From Saprospira grandis str. Lewin (GTDB taxonomy: Bacteria > Bacteroidota > Bacteroidia > Chitinophagales > Saprospiraceae): DNA of 64,000 bases. Under the pieces are notes generated by a model. The model made no database searches. It was not told the origin of the DNA and saw only the letters and a program-made list of their open reading frames with translations. Both the position numbers and the translations under genes were made by a program. Every line of letters begins with the position of its first letter. Within the stretch, counting starts at the first letter, position 1. Below are positions 7,868 to 16,450 of the stretch, in pieces. The stretch is taken from assembly GCF_000250635.1 (NCBI RefSeq), contig NC_016940.1:2776001-2840000 (forward strand), in the 5' to 3' direction.

Positions 7868-8620
7868 ATGCTAAAAGGATTGGCGAACTTTCCGCTTTAC
7901 CAAAATTTATTGGCGGCTAAGGCCCAAAAACAAAAGGGCTTTGCCCTGCTTATCGACCCCGATAAACTTAAGACGAAGGAATTGAACGAAACGATTGAAC
8001 GAGCGGTTTGGGCTGGTGTAGATTATTTCTTTGTGGGAGGAAGCTTGCTGCTCAATGATGCCCTAGAAGAGGTGGTGGCCCTGCTCAAAAGCCAGACGGA
8101 TATTCCCGTTTTTCTTTTCCCCGGCTCGCTGCGCCAAATTAGCCATAATGCCGATGCCCTACTGCTGCTTTCACTCATTTCTGGCCGTAACCCCGATCTG
8201 CTGATTGGCCAACATGTAGAGGCCGCCGCCTATTTGCGCAAAAGCCCACTAGAAATTCTACCCACAGGCTATATGCTCATTGATGGCGGAAAACCCACTT
8301 CGGTTTCTTATATTAGTAATACCCAACCCATTCCAGCCAATAAAGAAGATATTGCTATCTGTACCGCACTAGCAGGCCAACTTCTAGGCCTCAAACTGAT
8401 TTATATGGATGCCGGCTCTGGAGCCCTTCAGCCCATTTCTAGCCAAATGATCGAGGCGGTTTCTTCTGCCATAGAGCTGCCGCTCATTGTGGGCGGGGGC
8501 ATCCGCACTGCCGAAAAAGTGGCCCAAAATATTCATGCTGGAGCCGATCTGGTGGTGGTGGGCAATGCCCTAGAAAAAGCCCCCCAACTCATGGCCGAAA
8601 TGGTGGCCGCCTGCCATTAA
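7868..8620 (+). CDS. Geranylgeranylglyceryl phosphate synthase family protein (bacterial group II)
   Basis: TIM-barrel prenyltransferase of 250 residues. The family joins a polyprenyl diphosphate to sn-glycerol-1-phosphate, giving an archaeal-type ether bond. Motifs seen: FALLIDPDKL (phosphate-side loop, about residue 25-34), VDYFFVGGSLLLND, IPVFLFPGSLRQIS, ILPTGYMLIDGG, then the glycerol-phosphate binding LKLIYMDAGSGA and LPLIVGGGIRTAEK, closing with ADLVVVGNALEK. Bacteroidota members of this family are known and are distinct from PcrB of Firmicutes. The product's role in this organism is unknown. rsgA follows 39 bases later, so the two are probably co-transcribed. Confidence 0.88.
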   Translation: MLKGLANFPLYQNLLAAKAQKQKGFALLIDPDKLKTKELNETIERAVWAGVDYFFVGGSLLLNDALEEVVALLKSQTDIPVFLFPGSLRQISHNADALLLLSLISGRNPDLLIGQHVEAAAYLRKSPLEILPTGYMLIDGGKPTSVSYISNTQPIPANKEDIAICTALAGQLLGLKLIYMDAGSGALQPISSQMIEAVSSAIELPLIVGGGIRTAEKVAQNIHAGADLVVVGNALEKAPQLMAEMVAACH

Positions 8621-8659
8621 ATATGGACCAATTTTTAGAATTTAGATCTAACGCCTTTT

Positions 8660-9598
8660 ATGCAAGGAACTGTAATTAAATCTACTGGCGCTTGGTATCG
8701 TGTCCAAACGCCCGACCATAAAGTTTATGACTGTCGAATCAAAGGAAAGTTTAGGCTCAAAGGCTATAAACTGACCAATCCCGTCGCCGTAGGCGATGAG
8801 GTCCTCTTTGAACAGGAAAAAGGCCTAGAAACAGGCATGATCCACAAGATTTTGCCCCGCCAAAATTATGTGCTCCGCCGTTCTACCCGCCAAAAGCACC
8901 ACCAACACCTCATTGCCTGCAATTTGGACCAAGCCCTTTTGGTGGTCACGCTCCGAGAACCCAATGTGAAGCTGGGCTTTATTGACCGCTTTTTGCTGAC
9001 TACCGAAGCCTATTCTATTCCCACTTATATTATTCTCAATAAGGCCGACCTCTATGATGAGGGGGACCTCGAAATGTATGAGGGACTCAAAATTTTGTAT
9101 GGCCGAGCAGGCTACCAAACTCGCTTGGTTTCTGCAGAAACTGGAGAGGGCCTAGAGGAACTGCAATTGTTGCTCAAAGATAAGCGCAGCCTTTTTTCGG
9201 GCCACTCTGGAGTGGGCAAGTCTTCTTTGATTAACAGCCTAGCTCCTGGCCTTGGCCTAAGAACAGGAGAAGTTTCGGATTATACCCAAAAGGGGATGCA
9301 CACCACTACTTTTGCCGAGCTATTTACTTTGCCCCAGGGCGGCGAAATCATTGATACTCCAGGCATCAAGGAGCTGGGCTTCCTCAATTTGGAGCCCCAA
9401 GATGTGGCCCATAATTTTCCCGAAATTTTTGAGGCCTCTAAAAATTGTAAATACAATAACTGCTTGCATATCAATGAGCCACATTGTGCCGTAAAAGCAG
9501 GCCTAGAAACAGGCGAAATACATGAGCTGCGCTACCAAAGCTATTTGTCAATTATGGAGGAAATCCAAGAACAAAACCATTGGGAGCGACATTTATAA
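8660..9598 (+). CDS. rsgA: Ribosome small subunit-dependent GTPase A
   Basis: Circularly permuted GTPase of 312 residues that acts in late 30S maturation. Order of domains: OB fold (1-70, with GTVIKSTGAWYRV), GTPase domain with G4 (NKAD, about 127) before G1 (GHSGVGKSS, about 180-188), a threonine-rich switch (THTT variant MHTTTF), G3 (DTPGI, about 231), and a C-terminal zinc finger (C-x4-C-x-H-x5-C, about 263-276). The permuted order is diagnostic. It follows the GGGP synthase gene on the same strand. A class A repeat element starts just downstream. Confidence 0.96.
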   Translation: MQGTVIKSTGAWYRVQTPDHKVYDCRIKGKFRLKGYKLTNPVAVGDEVLFEQEKGLETGMIHKILPRQNYVLRRSTRQKHHQHLIACNLDQALLVVTLREPNVKLGFIDRFLLTTEAYSIPTYIILNKADLYDEGDLEMYEGLKILYGRAGYQTRLVSAETGEGLEELQLLLKDKRSLFSGHSGVGKSSLINSLAPGLGLRTGEVSDYTQKGMHTTTFAELFTLPQGGEIIDTPGIKELGFLNLEPQDVAHNFPEIFEASKNCKYNNCLHINEPHCAVKAGLETGEIHELRYQSYLSIMEEIQEQNHWERHL

Positions 9599-9599
9599 A

Positions 9600-9757
9600 T
9601 TGGGCCAGTTAGGCGGCGAAGCCGCCCCGGCTGAGGGATGGAAAAGGGTGGCCGAAGGCCAGACCCAGCTTTTTGAGCAAAGCGAAAAAAGCGCAGGGCC
9701 GAGCAGACCTGCGAGCCCTGACACAGCCCGACCCGCCCGCAGGGCGGGGCAGCCCCA
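9600..9757 (-). repeat. Modular interspersed element, copy 4 (class A)
   Basis: Minus-strand reading: head GGGGCTGCCCCGCC (at 9757), core GGGCTCGCAGGTCTGCTCGG, an A/T stem GCTTTTT...AAAAAGC in the variable slot, hairpin GGCC-TTCG-GCC, tail CATCCCTCAGCC and a last GGCGGC-TTC-GCCGCC type stem. The head CTG and tail CAG are complementary. It fills the gap from rsgA to the DUF2480 gene, with the head 28 bases before that gene's ATG. Confidence 0.85.
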
Positions 9758-9784
9758 AAAAAATATAAAAAAGAAGAAAAGAAC

Positions 9785-10303
9785 ATGAAAAACCAACCCC
9801 TAGTCAATAGAGTGGCTCAAAGTAGCCTCATCAACTTTAATTTGGAAGATTATTATCCGCAGGCCGAAATTTTGGTCTTTGATATCAAAGATTATCTCTT
9901 TAAAGGCTTAATTTTGAGGGAGAAAGATTTTCGACAGGCGCTCAAAGAGATGGATTGGAGCCAATATGCGGGCAAAAACTTGCGGGTTTGTTGTTCTGCG
10001 GATGCCATTGTGCCAACTTGGGCCTATCAGTTGGTGGTCAGTTTGGCGGCCCCCTATGCTTTGGCTGTTCGTTTTGGGAGCCAAGAAGAGTTTTTGGCTG
10101 GGCATTATCAGGCTGTTTTGGGCCAACTAGATTTGGCCGCTTTTGAGGGCAAGCCCGTGGTGATTAAAGGCTGTAGTGATAAGCCGGTGCCGGTGGCGGC
10201 CTATATGGAAATCACGCGGATTTTGCAGCCAGTGGCCAAAAGCATTATGTTTGGAGAAGCCTGTTCGACCGTTCCGATTTATAAGCAAAAAAAGAAGAAA
10301 TAA
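9785..10303 (+). CDS. DUF2480 family protein
   Basis: Protein of 172 residues matching the DUF2480 family, found widely in Bacteroidota and of unknown function. It begins MKNQPLVNRVAQSSLINFNL, then EDYYPQAEILVFDIKDYLF and FRQALKEMDWSQYAGKNLRV, a conserved family opening. Conserved Cys lie at VCCSAD (about 69-70) and KGCSDKPVP (about 131). No signal peptide or membrane segment, so cytoplasmic. The stop codon lies one base before the ATG of the transglycosylase gene, so the two form an operon. Confidence 0.8.
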   Translation: MKNQPLVNRVAQSSLINFNLEDYYPQAEILVFDIKDYLFKGLILREKDFRQALKEMDWSQYAGKNLRVCCSADAIVPTWAYQLVVSLAAPYALAVRFGSQEEFLAGHYQAVLGQLDLAAFEGKPVVIKGCSDKPVPVAAYMEITRILQPVAKSIMFGEACSTVPIYKQKKKK

Positions 10304-10304
10304 G

Positions 10305-11228
10305 ATGAAAACGCTATCCTCCTTATTGGTTTACAGCTTGGGCACTACTGCCTTTTTGGCCTTTTTGGTCCTGACCTCTTATACGGACCCCAAGGACCAG
10401 CCCGAGGCGGCTCCTCAGGCCCCTCGTTTAGAGCATGTGCAGCAGGTGCAAATGCCCAAGATTCCCGATTCATTGAGTTTTGCTGGCGAGGCTGTGCCTA
10501 TTCAGGATATGGATATGCGGGAGCGTTTTGACCGAGAGCAATTGTCGATTTGTTTTCGACATTCGGCCACTATTCATAGTATGAAATTGGCCAATCGTTA
10601 TTTTCCGATGATGGAGGAGGTGCTCAAAAAAAATGGAGTGCCCGATGATTTTAAGTATTTGGCCGTTACCGAAAGTAATTTGCTAAATGCGACCTCGCCA
10701 GCTGGGGCCAAGGGGATTTGGCAGTTTATGCCGGCTACGGCTCGTATGTATGGTTTGGAGGTGAATAAGGAGGTAGATGAGCGTCTAAATTTCTATTTGG
10801 TGACGGAGGCCGCTTGTAAGTTGCTCAAGCGCTTAAAAAACAAATTTGGCAGTTGGACCTTGGCTGCGGCAGCCTACAATTGTGGAGAGGGCAGAGTGCA
10901 AGAGCGGCAGCGAGCGCAGGGCGGAACGGCTTATTATGAGTTGGAATTGCCTGCGGAAACGATGCGTTATTTGCCTCGTATTTTTGCGACCAAATGTATT
11001 TTGTCTAATCCAGAAAACTATGGGTTTTTCTATGAGCAGGACGATCTTTATCCCGCCTTTCCCGATTATCGTTTAGTGACCGTTAATGGACCAACCAACT
11101 GGGCTTCTTTTTGTAAGGAGCAGGGCGTGAGTTATCGGACCCTCAAATTGCATAACCCTTGGATTCTCAGTAGCAAATTGACCAATGCCAAGCGAAAAAG
11201 CTATACGGTTCGCTTGCCCAAACAGTAG
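10305..11228 (+). CDS. MltD-like lytic transglycosylase
   Basis: Exported peptidoglycan lytic transglycosylase, 307 residues from the ATG at 10305. This start is preferred over the longer frame because it gives a signal sequence (MKTLSSLLVYSLGTTAFLAF) and sits one base after the DUF2480 stop. The SLT domain has the catalytic Glu at about residue 122 (YLAVTESNLLNATSPAGAKG), then GIWQFMPATARMYGL and AAAYNCGEGRVQ. The C-terminal 60 residues resemble a degenerate LysM (TNWASFCKEQGVSYRTLKLH). It is a shorter relative of E. coli MltD, which has two LysM repeats. A strong terminator follows at 11247. Confidence 0.88.
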   Translation: MKTLSSLLVYSLGTTAFLAFLVLTSYTDPKDQPEAAPQAPRLEHVQQVQMPKIPDSLSFAGEAVPIQDMDMRERFDREQLSICFRHSATIHSMKLANRYFPMMEEVLKKNGVPDDFKYLAVTESNLLNATSPAGAKGIWQFMPATARMYGLEVNKEVDERLNFYLVTEAACKLLKRLKNKFGSWTLAAAAYNCGEGRVQERQRAQGGTAYYELELPAETMRYLPRIFATKCILSNPENYGFFYEQDDLYPAFPDYRLVTVNGPTNWASFCKEQGVSYRTLKLHNPWILSSKLTNAKRKSYTVRLPKQ

Positions 11229-11246
11229 GGCAGGAGCTGAAGTCAA

Positions 11247-11287
11247 AAAAGCGCAGTTATCAATTTAGATAACTGCGCTTTTGTTTT
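11247..11287. terminator. Intrinsic terminator after the transglycosylase
   Basis: The stem AAAAGCGCAGTTATC / GATAACTGCGCTTTT (11247-11282) has a 6-base loop. Another perfect 9-bp palindrome (TTGTTTTGG-T-CCAAAACAA, 11281-11299) and an AGGCTCTAG/CTAGAGCCT inverted repeat (11308-11336) follow before rpmF, so the whole convergent gap is hairpin-rich. Confidence 0.82.
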
Positions 11288-11363
11288 GGTCCAAAACAAC
11301 ATAGCTTAGGCTCTAGCTGCCGAGCAACTAGAGCCTGAGATATAAAGCAAAAAGGGGATAGAC

Positions 11364-11594
11364 TTAATCGTCTAGGCCTTCATTGCCAAAGTCTACTGCG
11401 GGAGCAGCTACTTCTTTAACCTTAGGAGCTACCATAAGGCGGCCACGGTAAAAGCCACACTCGCCACAAACGTGGTGAGGCAATTTAGGAGCGCCACAGT
11501 TTTGGCAGTCGATTACGTTAGGAGCCTCGATTTTATAGTGGGTACGACGCTTACGCTTACGCTGTTTTGATATTCTACTCTTAGGATGTGCCAT
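11364..11594 (-). CDS. rpmF: 50S ribosomal protein L32
   Basis: Small large-subunit protein, 76 residues. Starts MAHPKSRISKQRKRKRRTHY, the standard L32 opening. It carries a zinc ribbon with four Cys (CQNCGAPKLPHHVCGECGFY), so it is the zinc-binding form. The C-terminus is slightly extended and acidic (VDFGNEGLDD). It lies 50 bases downstream of the yceD-like gene on the same strand, the usual yceD-rpmF pairing. Confidence 0.97.
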   Translation of the reverse strand: MAHPKSRISKQRKRKRRTHYKIEAPNVIDCQNCGAPKLPHHVCGECGFYRGRLMVAPKVKEVAAPAVDFGNEGLDD

Positions 11595-11644
11595 TTCTAC
11601 AGAATTTTATAAAGTACTATTTTTTCAATAATAAATGTGAAGGG

Positions 11645-12175
11645 TTATTCTAAGTCTAAATCTTTGAGAGCATCCCAGACAGAAGAACTTGGAGTTTCCT
11701 CCTCTTCCTCTTCTTCAGGAAGTTGGCTGTATTGGTCCAGCAAATCCAAAATTTCGGCAGGGCAACCCTCATCGGGGTGGACCTTTCGGATTGGAATGGC
11801 GAGCACCAACAACTCATAGAGCGTATTGGCCAAATCTAGCTGACTAGCGCCATGTTGCAGATAAATGAGCTCGGGCTCAGGCAATTCAGGCAATTCATGC
11901 ACAAACTTAACAATCATTTGCTCATCTAGCGCAATGGGCAAGTCAAAATCTTGTCCACAAAGGTCGCATTGGGCCGGAACATGGCCAGAAAGCTGAAAGT
12001 CAAGCTGCATAAACTGCTGCTTTTTGAGCATTTGCAGTTTAACTACGACTTGGGCCTGATCTAGAGGGGCATCCTCAAAGGCACTTAAGAACTTTTCATT
12101 GAGCTCATAATCAAATTGATGTTGACCATCGGCCAAACTCAGAAAGTTGATTGCGTAGGCTCTAAGATGTTTCAT
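11645..12175 (-). CDS. YceD/DUF177 family protein
   Basis: Protein of 176 residues from the ATG at 12175 (MKHLRAYAINFLSLADGQHQ). An earlier in-frame ATG at 12214 is less likely because a TAnnTTTG box lies between the two. DUF177 proteins are linked to 23S rRNA accumulation and L32 (established for plant and E. coli members). A C-x2-C pair is present (VPAQCDLCGQDFDLPI, about residue 82), as is the family acidic tail (PEEEEEEETPSSS). It is first in an operon with rpmF, which is the expected neighbour. Confidence 0.85.
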   Translation of the reverse strand: MKHLRAYAINFLSLADGQHQFDYELNEKFLSAFEDAPLDQAQVVVKLQMLKKQQFMQLDFQLSGHVPAQCDLCGQDFDLPIALDEQMIVKFVHELPELPEPELIYLQHGASQLDLANTLYELLVLAIPIRKVHPDEGCPAEILDLLDQYSQLPEEEEEEETPSSSVWDALKDLDLE

Positions 12176-12201
12176 GTCTCCGCTTTTTTTGGAAACGCCT
12201 G

Positions 12202-12209
12202 CAAAAATA
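12202..12209 (-). promoter_or_regulatory. Candidate -7 box for yceD-rpmF
   Basis: TATTTTTG on the minus strand fits TAnnTTTG, 27 bases before the chosen ATG at 12175. The -33 region has no clear TTTG. Confidence 0.4.
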
Positions 12210-12290
12210 GGCAATTTTCAATAAAATAATAATTTTTACAGCCTAGATATTAAAAAACAGTCTTTTAGGCTGCTGCAGACCCTCAAAAGG

Positions 12291-12320
12291 AAAAAAAGGG
12301 GCAAGAAGTTCCCCTTTTTT
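12291..12320 (-). terminator. Intrinsic terminator overlapping the dnaB stop
   Basis: The stem AAAAAAGGGG / CCCCTTTTTT with a 9-base loop, T-rich on both strands, serves the minus-strand dnaB transcript. It overlaps the dnaB stop codon at 12319-12321. Confidence 0.7.
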
Positions 12321-13851
12321 AGAAGGGGATATCATCTATGCTGCCATTATCATTATTCATTTTAGAGGAAAGGGGGCTAGGTTCGCCGCCTAGGTTGGAG
12401 GGGAGTTGGAAATTGCCGCCAGCTTGTTGTAGGCCATTAAAGTCTTGGTCCTCCAAATTAGAGAAGAGAGCATATTGGCCATCCCAGCGCAGGCGAACGG
12501 TTTCTAGCGAACCATTACGGTGTTTGGCGATAATAATTTCGCCAATATTTTGAAGCGAGTTACCTTCTTCATCTTCTAGAATATCATAATATTCTGGGCG
12601 ATAAATAAAGGTCACGATATCGGCATCTTGTTCGATGGCACCAGATTCCCGAAGGTCGGAAAGCATGGGGCGTTTGGAGCCGCCACGGGTTTCTACGGCA
12701 CGGCTCAGCTGCGAGAGGGCGATAACGGGCACATTGAGTTCTTTGGCCAGGGCCTTGAGTCCACGAGAGATGGTTGAAATCTCTTGTTCTCGGTTTCCGT
12801 TTTTATCGCCACCGCCTGCGGTCATTAGTTGGAGGTAATCGATAATAACGAGTTGGATATCGTGTTGCATTTTGAGGCGGCGGCATTTGGCGCGCAGTTC
12901 AAAGATGCTAATCCCTGGGGTATCATCAATAAAGATGGGCATTTTGCCCAATTGGTCCACCTGCGCATAGAGTTGTTGCCACTCATAATCTTCGAGTTGG
13001 CCCTTGCGGAGTTTTTCTGAAGAGATTTGGGTCTGCATAGAGATGATCCGATTGACCAGCTGCACGCTAGACATCTCTAAAGAGAAAAAGGCGACCCCCG
13101 AGCTAAACTGTGCGGCGGCATTTTTGGCCACGGCTAGGGTGAAACTGGTTTTACCCATACCGGGACGGGCGGCAACGATGACCAAATCACTGGGTTGCCA
13201 GCCAGAGGTCACTCGGTCGAGGGCGGTAAAGCCAGAAGGCACCCCGGTCAGTCCATCTTCTTTTTCCGATAGCTCTTCAAATTGTTTGATGGCCATATTG
13301 ACCAGGGTACTCATCCCCATAGAGCCTCGGCTGAGGTTTTGTTCGGTAATGCCAAAGAGGCCTTGTTCGGCCTTATCGAGAAGGTCAAAAACATCGGCGG
13401 TATCTTCATAGGCCTCATTGATGGTTTCTGTAGACACCCGAATGAGTTCTCTTTGGATAAACTTTTGGGAAATGATGCGGGCGTGATATTCTACGTTGGC
13501 GGAAGAGGCCACGCGGTTGGTCAGTTCTACCAATTGGTAGGGGCCGCCTACGGCCTCTAGTTTGCCCATTTTGCGGAGTTCTTCGGTCACGGTCAGCAAA
13601 TCGACGGGATTACTATCTTCAAAGAGTTTGCAGATGGCCTTATAAATATGTTGGTGGCGTTCGACATAGAAGCTTTCTGGAGAAAGGATATCGATGACGA
13701 TGGCCAGGGCATCTTTATCGAGCATGAGTGCGCCCAAGACGGCCTCTTCGAGGGCGGGGGCTTGGGGTTGCACTTTGCCAAAGGCGTTATTGCCTTGGGC
13801 TTGCTTGAAGCTCTTGAGATTTTTCTTTTGGTCAGTCTTATTAAAATTCAT
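12319..13851 (-). CDS. dnaB: Replicative DNA helicase DnaB
   Basis: Hexameric helicase of the replication fork, 510 residues from the ATG at 13851 (MNFNKTDQKKNLKSFKQAQG); eleven more codons are open upstream. The N-terminal domain (about 25-130: PQAPALEEAVLGALMLDKDA) is the primase-interacting DnaB_N. The RecA-like C-terminal domain has Walker A ARPGMGKTSF at about 228-237, Walker B LVIIDYLQLM near 334-343, and KELNVPVIALSQLSRAVETR. The tail is Asn/Gly/Ser-rich and ends GSIDDIPF, resembling the acidic tip seen in SSB-type tails (observation only). The length is slightly above the usual 450-470 because of N- and C-terminal extensions. A repeat element lies upstream. Confidence 0.97.
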   Translation of the reverse strand: MNFNKTDQKKNLKSFKQAQGNNAFGKVQPQAPALEEAVLGALMLDKDALAIVIDILSPESFYVERHQHIYKAICKLFEDSNPVDLLTVTEELRKMGKLEAVGGPYQLVELTNRVASSANVEYHARIISQKFIQRELIRVSTETINEAYEDTADVFDLLDKAEQGLFGITEQNLSRGSMGMSTLVNMAIKQFEELSEKEDGLTGVPSGFTALDRVTSGWQPSDLVIVAARPGMGKTSFTLAVAKNAAAQFSSGVAFFSLEMSSVQLVNRIISMQTQISSEKLRKGQLEDYEWQQLYAQVDQLGKMPIFIDDTPGISIFELRAKCRRLKMQHDIQLVIIDYLQLMTAGGGDKNGNREQEISTISRGLKALAKELNVPVIALSQLSRAVETRGGSKRPMLSDLRESGAIEQDADIVTFIYRPEYYDILEDEEGNSLQNIGEIIIAKHRNGSLETVRLRWDGQYALFSNLEDQDFNGLQQAGGNFQLPSNLGGEPSPLSSKMNNDNGSIDDIPF

Positions 13852-14035
13852 AGCAGGCGAGTCTTTCAAATAATTGTATATCAATTAGATGAGGTCTTAA
13901 TTGGTGGTGCTTGTCTGATTTGCGGAGGGCAAATTTGCTAAGAAAAAAAGGGAATAAAAAATTTGTTCTTTGGAACTCCTTTTTTGGGGGCCATAAAATG
14001 GGCTTTTGGGGCTTTTTCTGGCCAATATTTTTTTT

Positions 14036-14182
14036 GGAGGGGACAGGCGGCGGAGCCGCCGCAGGCTGAGGGGCTGTAGCAGGGCCGCCGCAGGCGGCAG
14101 ACCAAGGCGCTTTGCGCCGCAGGGCCGAGCGAGCAGCGAGCTGCGCAATGGCCCGACCCGAGCGAAGCGAGTGGGCAGCCCC
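14036..14182 (-). repeat. Modular interspersed element, copy 5 (class A)
   Basis: Minus-strand head GGGGCTGCCCACTCGC begins 3 bases after the stop of the lipoprotein gene (stop ends at 14186). Core CTCGCTGCTCGCTCGGCCCT, variable stem GGCGC-AAA-GCGCC, GGTCTG, hairpin GCCGCC-TGC-GGCGGC, tail CCCCTCAGCC (pairs with GGCTG), and a closing GGCGGC/GCCGCC hairpin. It separates this gene from dnaB. Confidence 0.85.
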
Positions 14183-14185
14183 AAA

Positions 14186-14935
14186 TTATTCTTCTTCTAG
14201 AATTAGAATTTCTTCAGCGATAGGGCCATACACTTTTTCTTTTTGGGCATTGTAGAGGCTGAGTTGAATTTGGTGTGGGCCTGGGGGGAGGTTTTGGAGG
14301 CTATGGGCCTGCCAGTTTTGGATCCACCAGCTTCGTTTTTGGTCGAGCTCGAGCAGGACCTGATAATTTTTGGGGCCAATTTCGCAATTATAGCGATAAA
14401 AATCGACAATTACATTTTGGCTTTCTTGGGGGCTAAATTGGCCGAGCGGGCTGGCGTAGGCAATTTGGGCTTGGCGGTTGGGGATGCTTTTTCGGACCGA
14501 TTGCTTGAGGATTTCTATATCTCGGCAAACGAAGGCCTGTGGGGCGCGAATCACTTGGCCGTTGGGGGCCGAGAGGAAGGCCTTAAAAAGCTGGGGGCCA
14601 TCGGGAATATCAATTTGGAAATTGCGGTCATTTTGGGCGGCATGCAGGCTATCGTTGAGCACCAAATGCAGGTGCAGCCCTAGAGGAATATACTTTTGCC
14701 CTCTTTTTCGCAGGCTATCAACGGCTTGGCCCAACAAAAGGTTCTGGACAATCATGCTGAGGCGGCCATTTTGGTAATTGAAGCCACGCATTTGGATGCT
14801 GCTGTCTTGATCGAGGGCCAAAGCAGGCAGGGGCAAAAGCTTAACTTTTGATAAGTCCTGTTTTTTCGTAGAACTTTGGCAGCTTAGGAGGAAAAAAGAA
14901 AAGAGAAAGAGAAAAAATGCTAATTTTACGCGCAT
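14186..14935 (-). CDS. Uncharacterised lipoprotein
   Basis: I do not recognise a family. The 249-residue product has a lipoprotein signal (MRVKLAFFLFLFSFFLLSCQ, Cys 19) and so should be anchored in a periplasm-facing or outer membrane. The rest is soluble and beta-rich, with two probable Ig-like halves: one around MRGFNYQNGRLSMIVQNLLL and one around LQNLPPGPHQIQLSLYNAQK, the latter resembling sugar-binding or cadherin-type sandwich edges (weak). There is a single Cys pair (FVCRDIEI, YRYNCEIG) that could form a disulfide. It is transcribed alone, with a 208-base gap to the divergent PorP-like gene. Confidence 0.7.
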   Translation of the reverse strand: MRVKLAFFLFLFSFFLLSCQSSTKKQDLSKVKLLPLPALALDQDSSIQMRGFNYQNGRLSMIVQNLLLGQAVDSLRKRGQKYIPLGLHLHLVLNDSLHAAQNDRNFQIDIPDGPQLFKAFLSAPNGQVIRAPQAFVCRDIEILKQSVRKSIPNRQAQIAYASPLGQFSPQESQNVIVDFYRYNCEIGPKNYQVLLELDQKRSWWIQNWQAHSLQNLPPGPHQIQLSLYNAQKEKVYGPIAEEILILEEE

Positions 14936-15142
14936 AAACCTATAATTTTGGGGCCCCCTTCTTTTGGGGCAGATTATTTTAAAGCATTTAAGCCAAAGAG
15001 TTAAGCCCTTTAGGAGTACTTAGTTTAGTTAAAAAATAACTATATTTAACGCTAAATAATTATTCCGGCTCCAGTAGCCTTGACTGGGCCAAAAGAAAGC
15101 GAAAACTCTGAAGCATTAACATTGTACAAAATTATCAGTCAG

Positions 15143-16216
15143 ATGAAAATTTTAAAACCTATACTCCTTTTTTGCATCCTCGCAAGCTGGGGGCAACTGC
15201 AGGCGCAGGACGTTCACTTTAGTATGTTCGACATGTCGCCAGTGAACCTCAACCCTGCCTATACGGGCTTCTACGAGGGGACCTTCCGCGTGGGAGGGAT
15301 CTACCGTAGCCAATGGCAAGGTTTGGGCACCAACAGTCTGCTTCCCCAGGGCGCTACAGGCAATGCCTATCCCACTTCTTTTTCGGGCTACAAAACGCCC
15401 TCTGCTTTTATTGATGCCCCAATTATTGGCATTAAGGGCAAAGACAAATTTGGCGCTCCCAAACATTGGTTTGGTGCGGGAATCAACTTCTATAACGACC
15501 AAGTTTCTTATTTGTCGACCCTAAAAGCAGAATTGGCCCTAGCTTTTCATGCTGGACTTGGCGCTAGAGGCAATACTCGCCTCTCTTTTGGCTTTAAAGG
15601 AGGTATCCTGCAACAGTCGGTTGGCGATGCTAGCGACTATACTTTTGAGAATGATATTACTGGCGGAACGCCCGAAACTTTTGCCAGCGGAACCGCTAGC
15701 GGAATGGATTTCTCGGCCGGTTTGATGCTTTCTCATGTGGCTGCTGGCTGGAATATCGAGGCGGGAGTGGCGTATAACCACCTCAACTCACCCGAATTGA
15801 CGATCACCAATGATGTCTATAAGCTGCCTTCTAATATTATCGGTAGTGTTCGCTCTAATATTAGCCTAACGCGCAAGTTGTCTGTTCGCCCGATGGCTTT
15901 TGTTCAGTATATGGATAAGGCCTTTGAGGCCAACTTGCAGGCCCTTGCCGCTATCCACTTCAATGACACTAAGGACTTTAATCTATTGGCAGGTGCTGGT
16001 TACCGCCTTTCTGATGCTGCCTTTGCTCGCCTCGGTCTAGAATACCGCGGCCTTTCTTTTGGCGTAGCCTATGACTTCAACCTCTCTGGCTTGTCTAATA
16101 GCAACTACAGCGGTAGCAATCTTCGTGGCCAAGGCTTCGAATTGGGCCTTACTTATATTGCCAAAATTTACAGAACTCCTGTGGTCAAAGAAATTCTCTT
16201 TAACCCTCGTTTCTAA
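15143..16216 (+). CDS. PorP/SprF family type IX secretion membrane protein
   Basis: Outer-membrane beta-barrel of 357 residues from the ATG at 15143, chosen because it opens a signal peptide (MKILKPILLFCILASWGQLQ, cleavage near QAQ); upstream codons are open to 15080 but give no signal. The mature start DVHFSMFDMSPVNLNPAYTG is the PorP/SprF signature. Repeated aromatic-ended beta strands and a terminal Phe (FNPRF) fit an outer-membrane barrel. Members of this family anchor secreted adhesins such as SprB, or act within the secretion complex. It is followed on the same strand by a PorE-like gene, supporting a role at the cell surface. Confidence 0.85.
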   Translation: MKILKPILLFCILASWGQLQAQDVHFSMFDMSPVNLNPAYTGFYEGTFRVGGIYRSQWQGLGTNSLLPQGATGNAYPTSFSGYKTPSAFIDAPIIGIKGKDKFGAPKHWFGAGINFYNDQVSYLSTLKAELALAFHAGLGARGNTRLSFGFKGGILQQSVGDASDYTFENDITGGTPETFASGTASGMDFSAGLMLSHVAAGWNIEAGVAYNHLNSPELTITNDVYKLPSNIIGSVRSNISLTRKLSVRPMAFVQYMDKAFEANLQALAAIHFNDTKDFNLLAGAGYRLSDAAFARLGLEYRGLSFGVAYDFNLSGLSNSNYSGSNLRGQGFELGLTYIAKIYRTPVVKEILFNPRF

Positions 16217-16233
16217 TGCTGTTCTGCTGTTTT

Positions 16234-16352
16234 GGGGCCTCCGCAGCAAAGCTGCGGCGCTACGCTACGGGGCTCGCTATTCGCTCGGCCCTTCGGCGCT
16301 AAAGCGCCTCGGTCTGGCCCTGCGGGCCACCCGCTCCGCATCGCTAGGCCGC
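16234..16352 (+). repeat. Modular interspersed element, copy 6 (class B)
   Basis: Head GGGGCCTCCGCAGC starts 17 bases after the PorP-like stop. Core CTCGCTATTCGCTCGGCCCT, variable stem GGCGC-TAAA-GCGCC, GGTCTG with hairpin GGCCC-TGC-GGGCC, tail CATCGCTAGGCC pairing with GGCCT of the head. It lies between porP- and porE-like genes. Confidence 0.85.
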
Positions 16353-16450
16353 TCCACCAAAAGCCTCCGCCCAAGGAAGCTCTCCGGCCCCCCAAACAAA
16401 CAGCCCGCATATTTTAAAAAGCATCTCCCTTAAAATTTAGAAAAATAGCA

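Noticed and set aside
10176-10304. Extension of the second transglycosylase into the DUF2480 gene
   Set aside because: It overlaps a well-supported gene in another frame, and the ATG at 10305 opens a proper signal sequence.
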